A DNA stretch of 64,000 nucleotides from Campylobacter gracilis (lineage in GTDB: Bacteria > Campylobacterota > Campylobacteria > Campylobacterales > Campylobacteraceae), in assembly GCF_001190745.1 (NCBI RefSeq), contig NZ_CP012196.1, positions 1,178,001 through 1,242,000 of the forward strand, read 5' to 3'. Positions 17,377-25,983 of this stretch are shown piece after piece. Each line of letters opens with the position of its first letter. Within the stretch, counting starts at the first letter, position 1. The notes under the pieces were generated by a model. The model searched no databases. It saw nothing but the letters and a program-made list of their open reading frames with translations, and had not been told where the DNA came from. The position numbers and the translations under genes were made by a program.

Positions 17377-19253
17377 TGGGGTTTCCTTCCGTCAAGAGAG
17401 AATTCCGTAACGACGACCTCTTTGTAGCCCAAGCTTAGCTCGCCTGCGTCGTTCATCGTCACGATACTGTGCTTTAAGAAATTTTTATCGTCGCGCTTCG
17501 GATAATCCTCTCTGGTATGCGCGCCGCGGCTTTCCAGCCTCTTTTGCGCAGCCAAACACGCACAGCGCGCAAGCAGGATCAAATTTCCAAGCTCAACATA
17601 GTCGGTAAATGCGGTATTCATAACCGGATTTGCATCCGCAACGTGCAGCTCGTCGTAGCGCGCTTTAATGCCCTCTAAATTTTGCGAAAGCAGATCGAGC
17701 TTCTCGCCTGTTCTAAAGATGCCCATATTGTCCCAAAGCTGCGCGCCTAGCTCTTCGCGTAACTCATACATCTCGTTTGCCTTGCCCGAGCCGTTTGCGA
17801 TCTGCTTAAATTTAGCCTGCCATTTTTGCGCGAGCTCGCTCGCTCTTTTACCGTCACCAAAACCGCTTTGTTTTGCAGCATAATCCGCTGCGCCGAGCCC
17901 TGCAAGCTTGCCCGTTACAACGGCGTCGGTTAAAGAATTTCCGCCTAAGCGGTTTGCGCCGTGAATCGAGATACAAGACGCTTCGCCCGCGGTATAAAGC
18001 CCTGAAATTTTAGTGCTCATATCGTCAAATTTTGTGACTTCAATGCCGCCCATCGAGTAGTGTGCAGTAGGACGAATCGGAATCGGCTCCTCGATCAGAT
18101 CGATGCCCTCAAATAAAATAGCGGTGTGTCTAATTTTAGGAAGGGCTTTTAAAATTTTATCTTTTCCGAGATGTCTTACGTCAAGTAGCACGTATGCGCC
18201 GAGCCCCTCGCCGTAGCCCCTGCCCTCGCGAATCTCGGTTTCGATTGCGCGAGCTACGACATCGCGCGGCGCAAGCTCCATCTTTTCGTGGTAATTTTTC
18301 ATAAAGCGCTCGCCTTTGTTATTGAGCAGATATCCGCCCTCGCCGCGCGCAGCTTCGGTAATGAGCGCGCCGCCGCTTTTGATGCCTGTGGGATGAAACT
18401 GCACCATCTCGGGATCGCTAAATCCAAGACCTGCGCGCAGTGCCGCCGCGATACCGTCACCGGTGGCGATATAAGGTACCGAGGTGCGGTTGTAAAACAT
18501 CCTCGTATATCCGCCCGTAGCGATTACCAAGGCTTTGCAAAGCACCGGATAAAAATCGCCGGTTTGGATATTTCGAAGCACGACGCCCTCGCATTTGCCC
18601 TCAGGCGCGCTGATCTCAAGCAGCTCGTGATCGATTAGAAATTTCACGCCGTTGCTGACCGCATCGTCAAAACAGGCGTGCATCAAGATATGACCCGTCT
18701 TATCGGCGGAGTAGTTGCATCGTTTTTTAGACGCGCCGCCCATGAAGCGTTGCGCTACGCCGCCCGGGACGCCGCTTTCTTTGCCGTCCACGCCGCCGCT
18801 GGCGTTTCTTGAAAATAGCGTGCCGATGTAATCCATCTCGGCAATCGTAGGACCCGCGAGTTCGCAAAATTTAATCGCGGCGTCCTGATCTACGAGATAT
18901 GCGCCACCCTTTACGGTATCGTAGGCGTGAAGTTTGTATGAATCGCCGCCACTGAAACTCGTAACGCCGTTGATACCGCCTTCTGCCATACAGGTAGCGT
19001 TGCGCGAAGGCATCATCTTCGTAGCCACGACTACGCTGAGATTTGGATTACTCTTTCTTACCGCTACGGCTGCGCGCAAACCCGCGCCTCCCGAGCCGAT
19101 AACGAGTACGTCCACACTAGGAAGGCCGCCTTCGTTGCCGCCGTCTGCGCTTTTACTCTTGTCGGTATCCACGCAGCCGCTAAGGCTAAGCGCGCCGACG
19201 CTGATACAGGCGGATTTTAAGAAATCGCGTCTGTTAAAATTTGATTCGCTCAT
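17373..19253 (-). CDS. mfrA: 8-methylmenaquinol:fumarate reductase flavoprotein MfrA (Tat-exported)
   Basis: MfrA is the FAD subunit that reduces fumarate on the periplasmic side. The start is taken at ATG 19253 (626 aa), six bases after GGAG; an in-frame ATG four codons earlier is part of the ribosome site. The N-terminus MSESNFNRRDFLK is a Tat signal, followed by a hydrophobic run ending LSLSGC. FAD-binding DVLVIGSGGAGLRAAV begins near residue 48; active-site blocks are MVQFHPTGI, the GERFMKNYHEKMELAPRDVV segment, RPTAHYSMGGIEV, GANRLGGNSLTDAVV and the C-terminal R/H motifs. The conserved HPT, HYSMGG and RLGGNS motifs support a genuine fumarate/succinate enzyme. It is the first gene of mfrABE and is divergent from a LysR regulator. 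Confidence 0.93.
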   Translation of the reverse strand: MSESNFNRRDFLKSACISVGALSLSGCVDTDKSKSADGGNEGGLPSVDVLVIGSGGAGLRAAVAVRKSNPNLSVVVATKMMPSRNATCMAEGGINGVTSFSGGDSYKLHAYDTVKGGAYLVDQDAAIKFCELAGPTIAEMDYIGTLFSRNASGGVDGKESGVPGGVAQRFMGGASKKRCNYSADKTGHILMHACFDDAVSNGVKFLIDHELLEISAPEGKCEGVVLRNIQTGDFYPVLCKALVIATGGYTRMFYNRTSVPYIATGDGIAAALRAGLGFSDPEMVQFHPTGIKSGGALITEAARGEGGYLLNNKGERFMKNYHEKMELAPRDVVARAIETEIREGRGYGEGLGAYVLLDVRHLGKDKILKALPKIRHTAILFEGIDLIEEPIPIRPTAHYSMGGIEVTKFDDMSTKISGLYTAGEASCISIHGANRLGGNSLTDAVVTGKLAGLGAADYAAKQSGFGDGKRASELAQKWQAKFKQIANGSGKANEMYELREELGAQLWDNMGIFRTGEKLDLLSQNLEGIKARYDELHVADANPVMNTAFTDYVELGNLILLARCACLAAQKRLESRGAHTREDYPKRDDKNFLKHSIVTMNDAGELSLGYKEVVVTEFSLDGRKPQ

Positions 19254-19394
19254 TTTCCTCTCCATTTGAGAAATTCTTAGCTTAAGTTTAAAGTTCTAAA
19301 CTAAAAACGTAATTTTAGTTTCATTTTTAACATAAGTCAAATATTATTTAGTGTATCATTTCATAAGAATTAGATTATCAATTGGAGAGGCTAA
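19254..19394. promoter_or_regulatory. Divergent mfrABE / lysR control region
   Basis: This 141-bp A/T-rich gap separates two divergent genes, where a LysR regulator would be expected to bind and control both. TATCAT at 19354..19359 is a possible plus-strand -10 for lysR. A loose inverted pair ATAA-N8-TTAT at 19363..19378 is the only LysR-like dyad I see and is weak. GGAGAGG near 19383 serves lysR. Confidence 0.35.
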
Positions 19395-20300
19395 ATGAAT
19401 TTGCATCGCATGGAGCTAGTATTAAAAGTAGCAGAATTCCGCAGCTTTACTAAGGCTGCCGAAGCACTTAAAATCCCGCAGCCGTCGCTATCGCAGAGCA
19501 TTTTATCGCTGGAACGTGAGCTTGGAACGCAGCTTTTTAACCGCACGAGTAATCCCATTTCGCTTACGCGCGCGGGAAAAATTTACGCTAGTAAAGCCAA
19601 AGTCATTTTTGACGCCATAAACGACCTAAAAAGCGATATTTCTGAAATAAGCGGCGTAAAAAATGATAAAATTCGCATCGGTTTTTCGCAAAACGGCTAT
19701 AATCTACTGCCGTCGCTACTGCCGATGTTTTGCAAGAAATTTAAGGATTCGGATCTGCAAATCACGCAGTTTTCTTCTGCGCTTAGCATTCGTGAAATGC
19801 TACTTCAGGGCGATCTTGATGTCGGTATGCTGATACTGCCCATTGATATGAGCGGACTTGACGGGGTTAAAATTCTAACGCAAAAAACCTATGTCGCTCT
19901 AAGCTCCACCCATCCGCTCTCGCTTGAGTTTAAAAACGAATCTGTTCCTAAAATTGACATTTCGCGCTTAAAAGAGGAAAGATTCATCCTGCCTAATCAA
20001 AGCCTAAGAAGCGCCGAGCAGATAGATGCATTTTTTGCTGCTGCGGGATTTGCGCCGAAAGTGTTGTGTCGCACGGAGACTTTTGATATCGCCAATGCTA
20101 TCGTCGCAAGCGGCGCAGGAGCGTGCTTTAGCATACCGCAGATGATAAAAGAGGATAAGGCGAGCAGGATAAAGCTCTTTGATGTAGGCGCGCGTGAGCT
20201 CGATAATACGCTGATAATTGCCTACAAAAAAGGCAAACGTCTAAACCATCTAGCGCAGGCATTTATCAAAACTGCACGTAAAATTTCTAATGAAATTTAA
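19395..20300 (+). CDS. LysR-family transcriptional regulator
   Basis: The 301-aa protein has the N-terminal winged helix-turn-helix of LysR regulators (residues 1-60: FTKAAEALKIPQPSLSQSI and RELGTQLFNRTSNPISLTRAG) and a periplasmic-binding-protein-like effector domain from about residue 90 (KIRIGFSQNGY, DVGMLILPI, VASGAGACFSIPQMI). It is transcribed away from mfrABE, the typical arrangement for a regulator of the neighbouring operon, so it probably adjusts fumarate respiration to some small effector. The effector is unknown. The ATG at 19395 follows GGAGAGGCTAA. A convergent gene starts its 3' end 206 bp downstream. Confidence 0.9.
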   Translation: MNLHRMELVLKVAEFRSFTKAAEALKIPQPSLSQSILSLERELGTQLFNRTSNPISLTRAGKIYASKAKVIFDAINDLKSDISEISGVKNDKIRIGFSQNGYNLLPSLLPMFCKKFKDSDLQITQFSSALSIREMLLQGDLDVGMLILPIDMSGLDGVKILTQKTYVALSSTHPLSLEFKNESVPKIDISRLKEERFILPNQSLRSAEQIDAFFAAAGFAPKVLCRTETFDIANAIVASGAGACFSIPQMIKEDKASRIKLFDVGARELDNTLIIAYKKGKRLNHLAQAFIKTARKISNEI

Positions 20301-20505
20301 AATTCATAGCTCGCAACGATAAATGATAGATTGAGTTTTTGCAGCACTTTGCCTCTCTTTTAGCTTTTGCATAAAAATTTTTAGAGCAGATTTTGCTCAA
20401 ACTTGGGATAAAATTTCAAACTAAGCTTAAATTAGAATTTTGCCAATAGAATTTTTTATTGCTAAAATTTCACTTACAATTTACGACGGAATTTAGCGCG
20501 AAATT

Positions 20506-22122
20506 CTAATTTTTCACTCCATTTAAAATATCCAAATCCTTGTTATACACCTTAGTATCTACTTCAAAAATTCCAAGCAGCGTGTGAAAAAGATTATCGT
20601 GCGAAAAAGCGTCATCCTTGTGCGATTTAAGCGCACTTAGATCATATCTTTCGCGCATTTTTCCCTCACCTAACCAAACGATAGCGCCGATATGCTTTTG
20701 CGCCTCTGGAGCGAAAAGATAGGGCATACCGTGCAGATAAACGCCGCCCTCGCCGAGGCTCTCGCCGTGATCGCTCATATAGATCATCGCCGTTTCGTGC
20801 GTCTTAGAATACGGTTTTAAAAAATTTATAACCCTACTTAAAAAATAATCCGTGTATAAAATCGCGTTATCATAGGCGTTTGAAATTTCTTGCTGCGAGC
20901 AGTTTTCAAGCTCGTTATCGCGGCAAACGGGGCTAAATTTTTCAAATTCTTTCTTATAGCGCTTAAAATACGCAGGCCCGTGATTGCCCATCTGATGCAG
21001 CACGATTAACACGTCTTTGCCCGCGTTTTCGGCGACAAATTTATCAAGCCCTGCAAGCATCCCCTCATCCCTGCACTCTACGTCGCAGATTGGATTATTT
21101 TGCGGAATTTTAAAATCCTGATATTTCACGCGCAGCGCCACACCTTTGGAATCGGAATTGTTATCGCGCCACAAAATCGCCATGTCATCAGCGCGGTTTA
21201 GTATGTCTAATACGTTTTGCTCCTCTGCGGCCTTTTCGACACTAAATTCATCGCGATTTAACAGCGAAAACATGCACGGCACGCTTTGCGCCGTCGAAGT
21301 GCCGCAAGAATGGGTATTGCTTAGGCTTACGACACCCTGCTCTTTAGCTAGCAGCGGATTAGTATCTCGCTCGTAGCCGTTTAGCGAAAATCTATCCGCT
21401 CTCGCCGCTTCACCCACGACTACGACGACGAGCTTTTTTGGGCTTGTGGAATTTTTATCGATATGCGCGTCCGTAGCGATTTGCATCAGAGGCTGCGAGC
21501 CTTGCTTTTTGGATTTTGCGACAAATTTAACGCCGCTGTAGATCCAATATCCGGGATTTGCGTAGCTGCGTAAAATTTTATGCTCTCTGAAAAACGACGC
21601 GTAGTATTTGCTAAATCCAAAAAGCAGGGCCGCAATGATTATTATGCAAATGCCCGCTGTTTTGAGTTTAGCTAAAATTTCAAATTTAAGCGGACGGTAG
21701 CTAACGCGCGAGCGAGCAATCAGCACGCAAGGTAAGACGCCCAGCACCAGCACATAAATCGCCAGTCGCAGACTGAAAAGATCCGCGGACTCGGCAAAGT
21801 TCGTCTGGGCTGCGTTACGTATCATCTCAGAATCGATTACGACGTTATAGCTATCCATAAAATACGCTGTAAACGACGAAATAAAAAAACAGATCATCAA
21901 AATCGGCTTGGTCGTATAACGCGAGCTAAAAATCGTAAAAAATAGCGTCAAAAAAGCGATCAAAGCCGCCACGTCGCAGACAAGATAGATAAAATTTAGC
22001 CCCGAGATTCCGTATGCATTTATGATATTTTTGAAAAAAGAGAAGTTAAAAAATGCCACAAAAGCAAGCGAGCTTAGAAAAATAAGCTTCTGCTGCGACG
22101 GATTTTTGAAAAAGCTAGGCAC
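20506..22122 (-). CDS. Lipid A / surface phosphoethanolamine transferase (EptA/EptC type)
   Basis: This inner-membrane enzyme moves phosphoethanolamine from phosphatidylethanolamine to lipid A (and in C. jejuni also to the flagellar rod and glycans), lowering sensitivity to cationic peptides. About five N-terminal hydrophobic helices occupy residues 15-180, then a periplasmic sulfatase-like domain: VVGEAARADRFSLNGY, the nucleophile block SCGTSTAQSVPCMFS (catalytic Thr), LHQMGNHGPAYFKRY and SDHGESLGEGGVYLHG. The start is placed at GTG 22122, with AAGGA seven bases upstream; an in-frame TTG at 22149 lacks a good ribosome site. It is divergent from a PepSY/two-component cluster that may control it. 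Confidence 0.9.
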   Translation of the reverse strand: MPSFFKNPSQQKLIFLSSLAFVAFFNFSFFKNIINAYGISGLNFIYLVCDVAALIAFLTLFFTIFSSRYTTKPILMICFFISSFTAYFMDSYNVVIDSEMIRNAAQTNFAESADLFSLRLAIYVLVLGVLPCVLIARSRVSYRPLKFEILAKLKTAGICIIIIAALLFGFSKYYASFFREHKILRSYANPGYWIYSGVKFVAKSKKQGSQPLMQIATDAHIDKNSTSPKKLVVVVVGEAARADRFSLNGYERDTNPLLAKEQGVVSLSNTHSCGTSTAQSVPCMFSLLNRDEFSVEKAAEEQNVLDILNRADDMAILWRDNNSDSKGVALRVKYQDFKIPQNNPICDVECRDEGMLAGLDKFVAENAGKDVLIVLHQMGNHGPAYFKRYKKEFEKFSPVCRDNELENCSQQEISNAYDNAILYTDYFLSRVINFLKPYSKTHETAMIYMSDHGESLGEGGVYLHGMPYLFAPEAQKHIGAIVWLGEGKMRERYDLSALKSHKDDAFSHDNLFHTLLGIFEVDTKVYNKDLDILNGVKN

Positions 22123-22250
22123 GAAGCGTTCCTTGAGATAAAATTTCAAGTTGAAATTTTACGGCGTTTTGGTAAATGCTCGGAAATTCCGCGCTTCGTA
22201 TCTCACAAATCGCAGCAAAATTTTTGTGAAATTTTAAAATTCTTCGCGTA

Positions 22251-22282
22251 TTCATCTTAGCTTCATCTTGGAATTTTAAAAT
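22251..22282 (+). promoter_or_regulatory. Direct-repeat site for an OmpR-family regulator, with -10 element
   Basis: TTCATCTT occurs at 22251..22258 and again at 22262..22269, so the repeats start 11 bases apart, one helical turn, as in OmpR/PhoB-type operators. A TAAAAT at 22277..22282 could be the -10 for the PepSY gene, which puts the repeats at the -35 position, the usual place for activation. The site lies between eptA and the PepSY-regulator-kinase operon, whose regulator (23616..24278) is the natural candidate to bind. The repeat itself is seen; the binding is inference. Confidence 0.5.
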
Positions 22283-22328
22283 TGCGCCATCCAAAATAAA
22301 TTTGGAAATCAAATCAAAAGGATTAAAG

Positions 22329-22832
22329 ATGAAAAATCTTAAAGCTTTAGGCGCACTCGCCACTACATTCGCCCTTGCGGGCGCATTAAACGCAGGAAGT
22401 TTTAGCGAAAAAGACGCTAAAGTTTCATTCGATCAAGCAATAGGGATCGCGCAACAAAACTTTGGTGACGCGACTATAAAAAGCGTAGAAATCGACGATG
22501 AGCACGGAAGGCTCGTCTATGAGATCGAGTCGTATAAAGAAGGTAGCGAAAGCGAGATCAAAATCGACGCTCAAAGCGGCGAAATTTTAAAAACTCAAAC
22601 GCAAAAGAAGCTAAAGCCTAGTAAAATTGATTATTCGCAGGTCAAAATCAGTGCCGCAGACGCTCGCGCCAAAGCACTTAGCGCAAACGCCGGCTGGGAT
22701 TTTCGCGAGGTTGACTTAGAAAGCAACGGCGGTAAGCCTGCATACGAAGTCAAACTACGCCAAGGCATGAGCAAAAAAGAGGTGCTAATCGACGCCGCTA
22801 CGGGCGTGCAGATCTTGCAGTGTCAAAAATAA
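22329..22832 (+). CDS. Periplasmic PepSY-domain protein
   Basis: The 167-aa protein begins MKNLKALGALATTFALAGALNAG, a Sec signal peptide with a likely cut after LNA, followed by two PepSY domains (about residues 30-95 and 105-165; FDQAIGIAQQNFG with LVYEIESYKEG, and ADARAKALSANAG with PAYEVKLRQG). PepSY proteins of this size are often encoded next to two-component systems and are thought to inhibit a protease or sense envelope state. Start at 22329 rather than an in-frame upstream ATG (22302): AAAGGA lies six bases ahead and the signal peptide begins there. A conserved pair of direct repeats lies about 60 bases upstream. It probably leads an operon with the next three genes. Confidence 0.88.
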   Translation: MKNLKALGALATTFALAGALNAGSFSEKDAKVSFDQAIGIAQQNFGDATIKSVEIDDEHGRLVYEIESYKEGSESEIKIDAQSGEILKTQTQKKLKPSKIDYSQVKISAADARAKALSANAGWDFREVDLESNGGKPAYEVKLRQGMSKKEVLIDAATGVQILQCQK

Positions 22833-22845
22833 GCAAAGGTGCGAG

Positions 22846-23484
22846 ATGAAAAATCAAAGCTTAAAGGGTGGAGCAGATAACTCCGCCCAAACTAGTGAGG
22901 CTTTGGACACTAGGGATTTTAGCATAAATGAAAACGTTGATGCTATAATTTATGATGCCCAAAATGCAGGCGCGGCTAAAAATTTAGATGAAAATGCGCA
23001 AGATTTTTCGGTAAATTTAGCAAGTGAAACAAGCGAGCGGAATCTCGCGTCCTGCGAGCAAAATTCTAAAGATTTTTCTAGCGTGGAATGTTGCGAAAAG
23101 CAAAAGAATTTTGTAGATGCGAAAGATTGTGAGGGCGAGCGGAATTCTTCGCAGACGCAAGACTTATCAAGTGCGCAAAATTTCGCTAGCGAGCAAAATT
23201 TCGCCGATACACAAAATTTTTCTGATACAAGTAATTTAGCAAGCGCGCGAGATTCTGCCAGCGCAGCAAGCTGCGCGGAGGCTTGTAATTCTTGCAAGCC
23301 GGTGCTTTGCAGCCGCTGCAAACGCGAAATCGCTAAGCAAAATTTCAAGCTTGGCTGCGTAGGATTTGGGCTTTTTGCGTTAAATATCGCAGCAGGTGCC
23401 CTAAATTTTTTAGGGCGGTTAGGAAGCGTAGCGGATAAAAAGGCAAACGAGATTAGAGCTAGACAAAAGGCGTCTGCGAATTAG
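22846..23484 (+). CDS. Low-complexity protein with C-terminal CxxC motif and membrane helix
   Basis: I do not recognise a family. Residues 1-145 of 212 are a Ser/Ala/Asn/Gln/Asp-rich acidic stretch, partly built of six-residue units such as NFASEQ, NFADTQ, NFSDTS and NLASAR (23179..23268). A cysteine cluster follows (CAEACNSCKPVLCSRCK, near residues 147-163), then one hydrophobic helix (GCVGFGLFALNIAAGALNFLG) and a basic tail. The C-terminal 70 residues look like a real small membrane protein with a zinc-ribbon-like knuckle; the N-terminal part looks like an expanded repeat. It begins 13 bases after the PepSY stop with a reasonable ribosome site (AAGGTGCGAG), so it is probably cotranscribed. 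Confidence 0.7.
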   Translation: MKNQSLKGGADNSAQTSEALDTRDFSINENVDAIIYDAQNAGAAKNLDENAQDFSVNLASETSERNLASCEQNSKDFSSVECCEKQKNFVDAKDCEGERNSSQTQDLSSAQNFASEQNFADTQNFSDTSNLASARDSASAASCAEACNSCKPVLCSRCKREIAKQNFKLGCVGFGLFALNIAAGALNFLGRLGSVADKKANEIRARQKASAN

Positions 23485-23615
23485 CGCAGCTCCCAACGCT
23501 ACTGAAATTTGACGGTGCATAAAGCGAGCGGGTTTACACATCCAAGGCGCCGCAAAATTTATGCGTTTTTGGCTAAAATGGCGGATTAGAATTAGCAAAA
23601 TTTTAAAGGAACGCT

Positions 23616-24278
23616 TTGAAAATTTTACTTGTCGAGGATGAAAAAGATCTAAATCAAATCATCGCAAAATGTCTGAAAAAGGACGGCTACAGCGTAGATT
23701 GCGCCTTTTGCGGCAAGGAAGCGCTAGAGTTTTTGGATGTCGCGAAATATGACGCTATCGTGCTTGATGCGATGATGCCCGTGATGGACGGCTTTGAGTT
23801 TTTGAAGGCGGCGCGGGCGCGCGGACTTGGAACGCCGGTTTTATTTTTAACTGCGCGGGACGCCAAAGAAGATATCATCGCAGGGCTTGATCTGGGCGCA
23901 GACGATTATATGGTTAAGCCCTTTGATTTTCGTGAGCTTTTGGCGCGACTTCGCGCAATTATCAGGCGTAAAAACGCTACTGCGGATAACGAAATTATCA
24001 TAAGGCAAGTGCGCCTAAATTTAAGCAAAAAATCGGTCGTCTGCGCGGGCGAGGTGGTGGAGCTAACGGGTAAGGAATATAGAATTTTAGAGCTTTTAAT
24101 GCTAAATCGCGGTGCGATTTTAAGCCGCGAACAAATCGGCGAGAGCATTTGGGATTTTAGCGACGAAGCAAGCTCAAATGTTATCGATGTTTTAATCAAA
24201 AATATCCGCAAAAAGCTAGGCGAGCACGGCGATATAATAGAAACGAAGCGAGGGCTTGGCTATGTCGTGGCAAAATAG
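23616..24278 (+). CDS. OmpR-family response regulator
   Basis: This 220-aa regulator has a receiver domain with the acidic pocket VEDEKD, phosphoacceptor Asp51 (IVLDAMMPVMDG), Thr in FLTARDA and Lys in YMVKPFDF. Its C-terminal winged helix (residues 125-220: LTGKEYRILELLMLNRG, SREQIGESIW, VDVLIKNIRKKLGE, IETKRGLGYVV) is the OmpR/PhoB DNA-binding fold. The start is TTG at 23616, with AAAGGA six bases before it and no ATG nearby; KILLVEDEKD is the expected N-terminus. The 3' end overlaps the kinase start. Tandem TTCATCTT repeats upstream of the PepSY gene are the likely target. By context it belongs to the QseB/PmrA-like regulators that sit with PepSY proteins and eptA. Confidence 0.93.
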   Translation: MKILLVEDEKDLNQIIAKCLKKDGYSVDCAFCGKEALEFLDVAKYDAIVLDAMMPVMDGFEFLKAARARGLGTPVLFLTARDAKEDIIAGLDLGADDYMVKPFDFRELLARLRAIIRRKNATADNEIIIRQVRLNLSKKSVVCAGEVVELTGKEYRILELLMLNRGAILSREQIGESIWDFSDEASSNVIDVLIKNIRKKLGEHGDIIETKRGLGYVVAK

Positions 24279-25983
24279 CAAGATTTGGATTAAAATTTCG
24301 GCGATTGCGAAGCAGATTTTTGTCACTACGGCGCTTTTCATATTAAAATTCGTGCGAAATTTTAAACAGAATTTTACGCATAATTTTGCGTGTTTAAAGA
24401 AAAGCCACAAGAAAAATCCCACGCAAAATATCGAGTTAAACCGGGCTCTAAATTCTACTCAAAGCCGGGCGTCAAATTTTAAACGGAATTCCACGCAAAA
24501 TCCGGCATCAAATTCCGCGCCAAATTTTTCTGCTACAAGCGCAACGCCTGATCTAGCGCAAAATTCTAATAGCGTTCTCGCGCAAAATCAAGGACAAAAT
24601 TTCGTGTCTAAAATCGCGATAAGAAATTTAACTCAAGCCTTAGTCCTTGCATTCTCAACTGCTAAAGAAAATTTTAGCTCACGCGCGCTACCTATCAGCC
24701 TACGCGTGACGCTTTATTACAGTGTATTTATTTTGGCGCTTGCAGGCGCTATTATCGGCATTTGCGGCTATATTTTAGACGAAGTATCAGGAAGCTCCGT
24801 CAGCCAAAAAAAGCTTGCCCATCTAGTGCAAAAAGCCGCGCGCGAGGGAAAATTTAAAAGCTTTGATGACGGTGTATTTTTCTACGAACATGACGGACAA
24901 AGCGGCGTGATCGCGGGGTTTGTGCCTAAAGGCTTCGATCCTGCGTTGCCGCTCTCGCGTCAAGGCGCGCGCGAGGTGGAGCTTGACGACGATGAGTTTT
25001 TCTATTATGACGCGCAGATCAAAGGACGCAGCGCATGGATACGCGGCGTCATCGCAGTTAGCGAGTTTGAGCTTGCGATGAAGCGCGTGATGCTAATCGC
25101 TCTTATCCTATCGCCGCTATTTGTAGTGCTCGTCATCTACGGCGGCTACGCGATCATAAAAAGAGCGTTTAAGCCCGTGCGCACTATGTCGCGTACAGCT
25201 AGCGAGATCGGAGCTAGCGGCGATTTTACGCGGCGAATAGAACTACCGCGAGGCAAGGATGAGCTAAGCGCGCTCGCGGCTACGTTTAATGAAATGCTAG
25301 CATCGCTGCAAAGCGCGTTTGAGCGCGAGCGGCAGCTAAGCGCCGACATTTCGCATGAGCTGCGTACGCCTGCTGCCGTCATACTGGCTCAAAGCGACTA
25401 CGCCCTAGCCTACGAACAAGACGCGAGCGAGGCAAAGGAGAGTTTCGCGGTCATCAATAATCAAGCGCGTAAAATTTCGGCGCTAATAGAGCAAATTTTA
25501 GAGCTTGCCCGCTTGCAGCGCGGCGTGTGTTTGGCACCCGTAAGCTTAAACAAAATCGCAAGCGAGTGTGCGCAAGACTTTCAACTTTTGTGCGCACAAA
25601 AAGGGCTAAGCTTTAGCTCGCAGATAGCCGAGGGCGTGCGCGTAAACGGCGATGAGCTGCTTTTGACCAGGCTGATTAACAATCTTTTAAGCAATGCTTT
25701 AAAATTTACGCGCAGCAGCGTCGTTTTAGAGCTTTGCGCGAGCGCAGACGCGTGCGAACTTAGCATAAGCGACGATGGAGAGGGCATAGAGCCTGCTTTG
25801 CAAACTAAAATTTGGGACAAGCTCTATCAAATCGAGCGTTCCAGAAATCGCGAGCAAAATAGCGGCGCAGGGCTCGGGCTAGCCATCGCCTCACAAATCG
25901 CAAAGATCCATAATGCGCAGATTTTACTACGTAGCGAAGTAGAACGCGGAAGCAAATTTAGCGTAAAGTTTAAGAAGGTTTAG
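24262..25983 (+). CDS. Sensor histidine kinase with Asn-rich N-terminal tail
   Basis: Membrane kinase partner of the regulator just upstream (17-bp overlap). Core: transmembrane helix near residues 148-172 (YYSVFILALAGAIIGICGYIL), a periplasmic sensor loop of about 100 aa, a second helix near 275-297, HAMP domain, H-box SADISHELRTPAAVI with the phosphorylated His, N-box NLLSNALKF, and G-boxes SDDGEGI and GAGLGLAI. Odd: ahead of the first kinase helix are about 145 residues, with an early hydrophobic stretch and then a low-complexity run of N-S/N-F units (residues about 50-125). Kinases of this type normally start 10-20 residues before the first helix. The start is ATG at 24262; a TTG two codons upstream is also possible. 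A true start further inside cannot be excluded. Confidence 0.9.
   Translation: MSWQNSKIWIKISAIAKQIFVTTALFILKFVRNFKQNFTHNFACLKKSHKKNPTQNIELNRALNSTQSRASNFKRNSTQNPASNSAPNFSATSATPDLAQNSNSVLAQNQGQNFVSKIAIRNLTQALVLAFSTAKENFSSRALPISLRVTLYYSVFILALAGAIIGICGYILDEVSGSSVSQKKLAHLVQKAAREGKFKSFDDGVFFYEHDGQSGVIAGFVPKGFDPALPLSRQGAREVELDDDEFFYYDAQIKGRSAWIRGVIAVSEFELAMKRVMLIALILSPLFVVLVIYGGYAIIKRAFKPVRTMSRTASEIGASGDFTRRIELPRGKDELSALAATFNEMLASLQSAFERERQLSADISHELRTPAAVILAQSDYALAYEQDASEAKESFAVINNQARKISALIEQILELARLQRGVCLAPVSLNKIASECAQDFQLLCAQKGLSFSSQIAEGVRVNGDELLLTRLINNLLSNALKFTRSSVVLELCASADACELSISDDGEGIEPALQTKIWDKLYQIERSRNREQNSGAGLGLAIASQIAKIHNAQILLRSEVERGSKFSVKFKKV

Noticed and set aside
19363-19378. ATAA-N8-TTAT dyad as LysR box
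   Set aside because: Arms are only four bases and the spacing does not match T-N11-A; kept only as a weak note.
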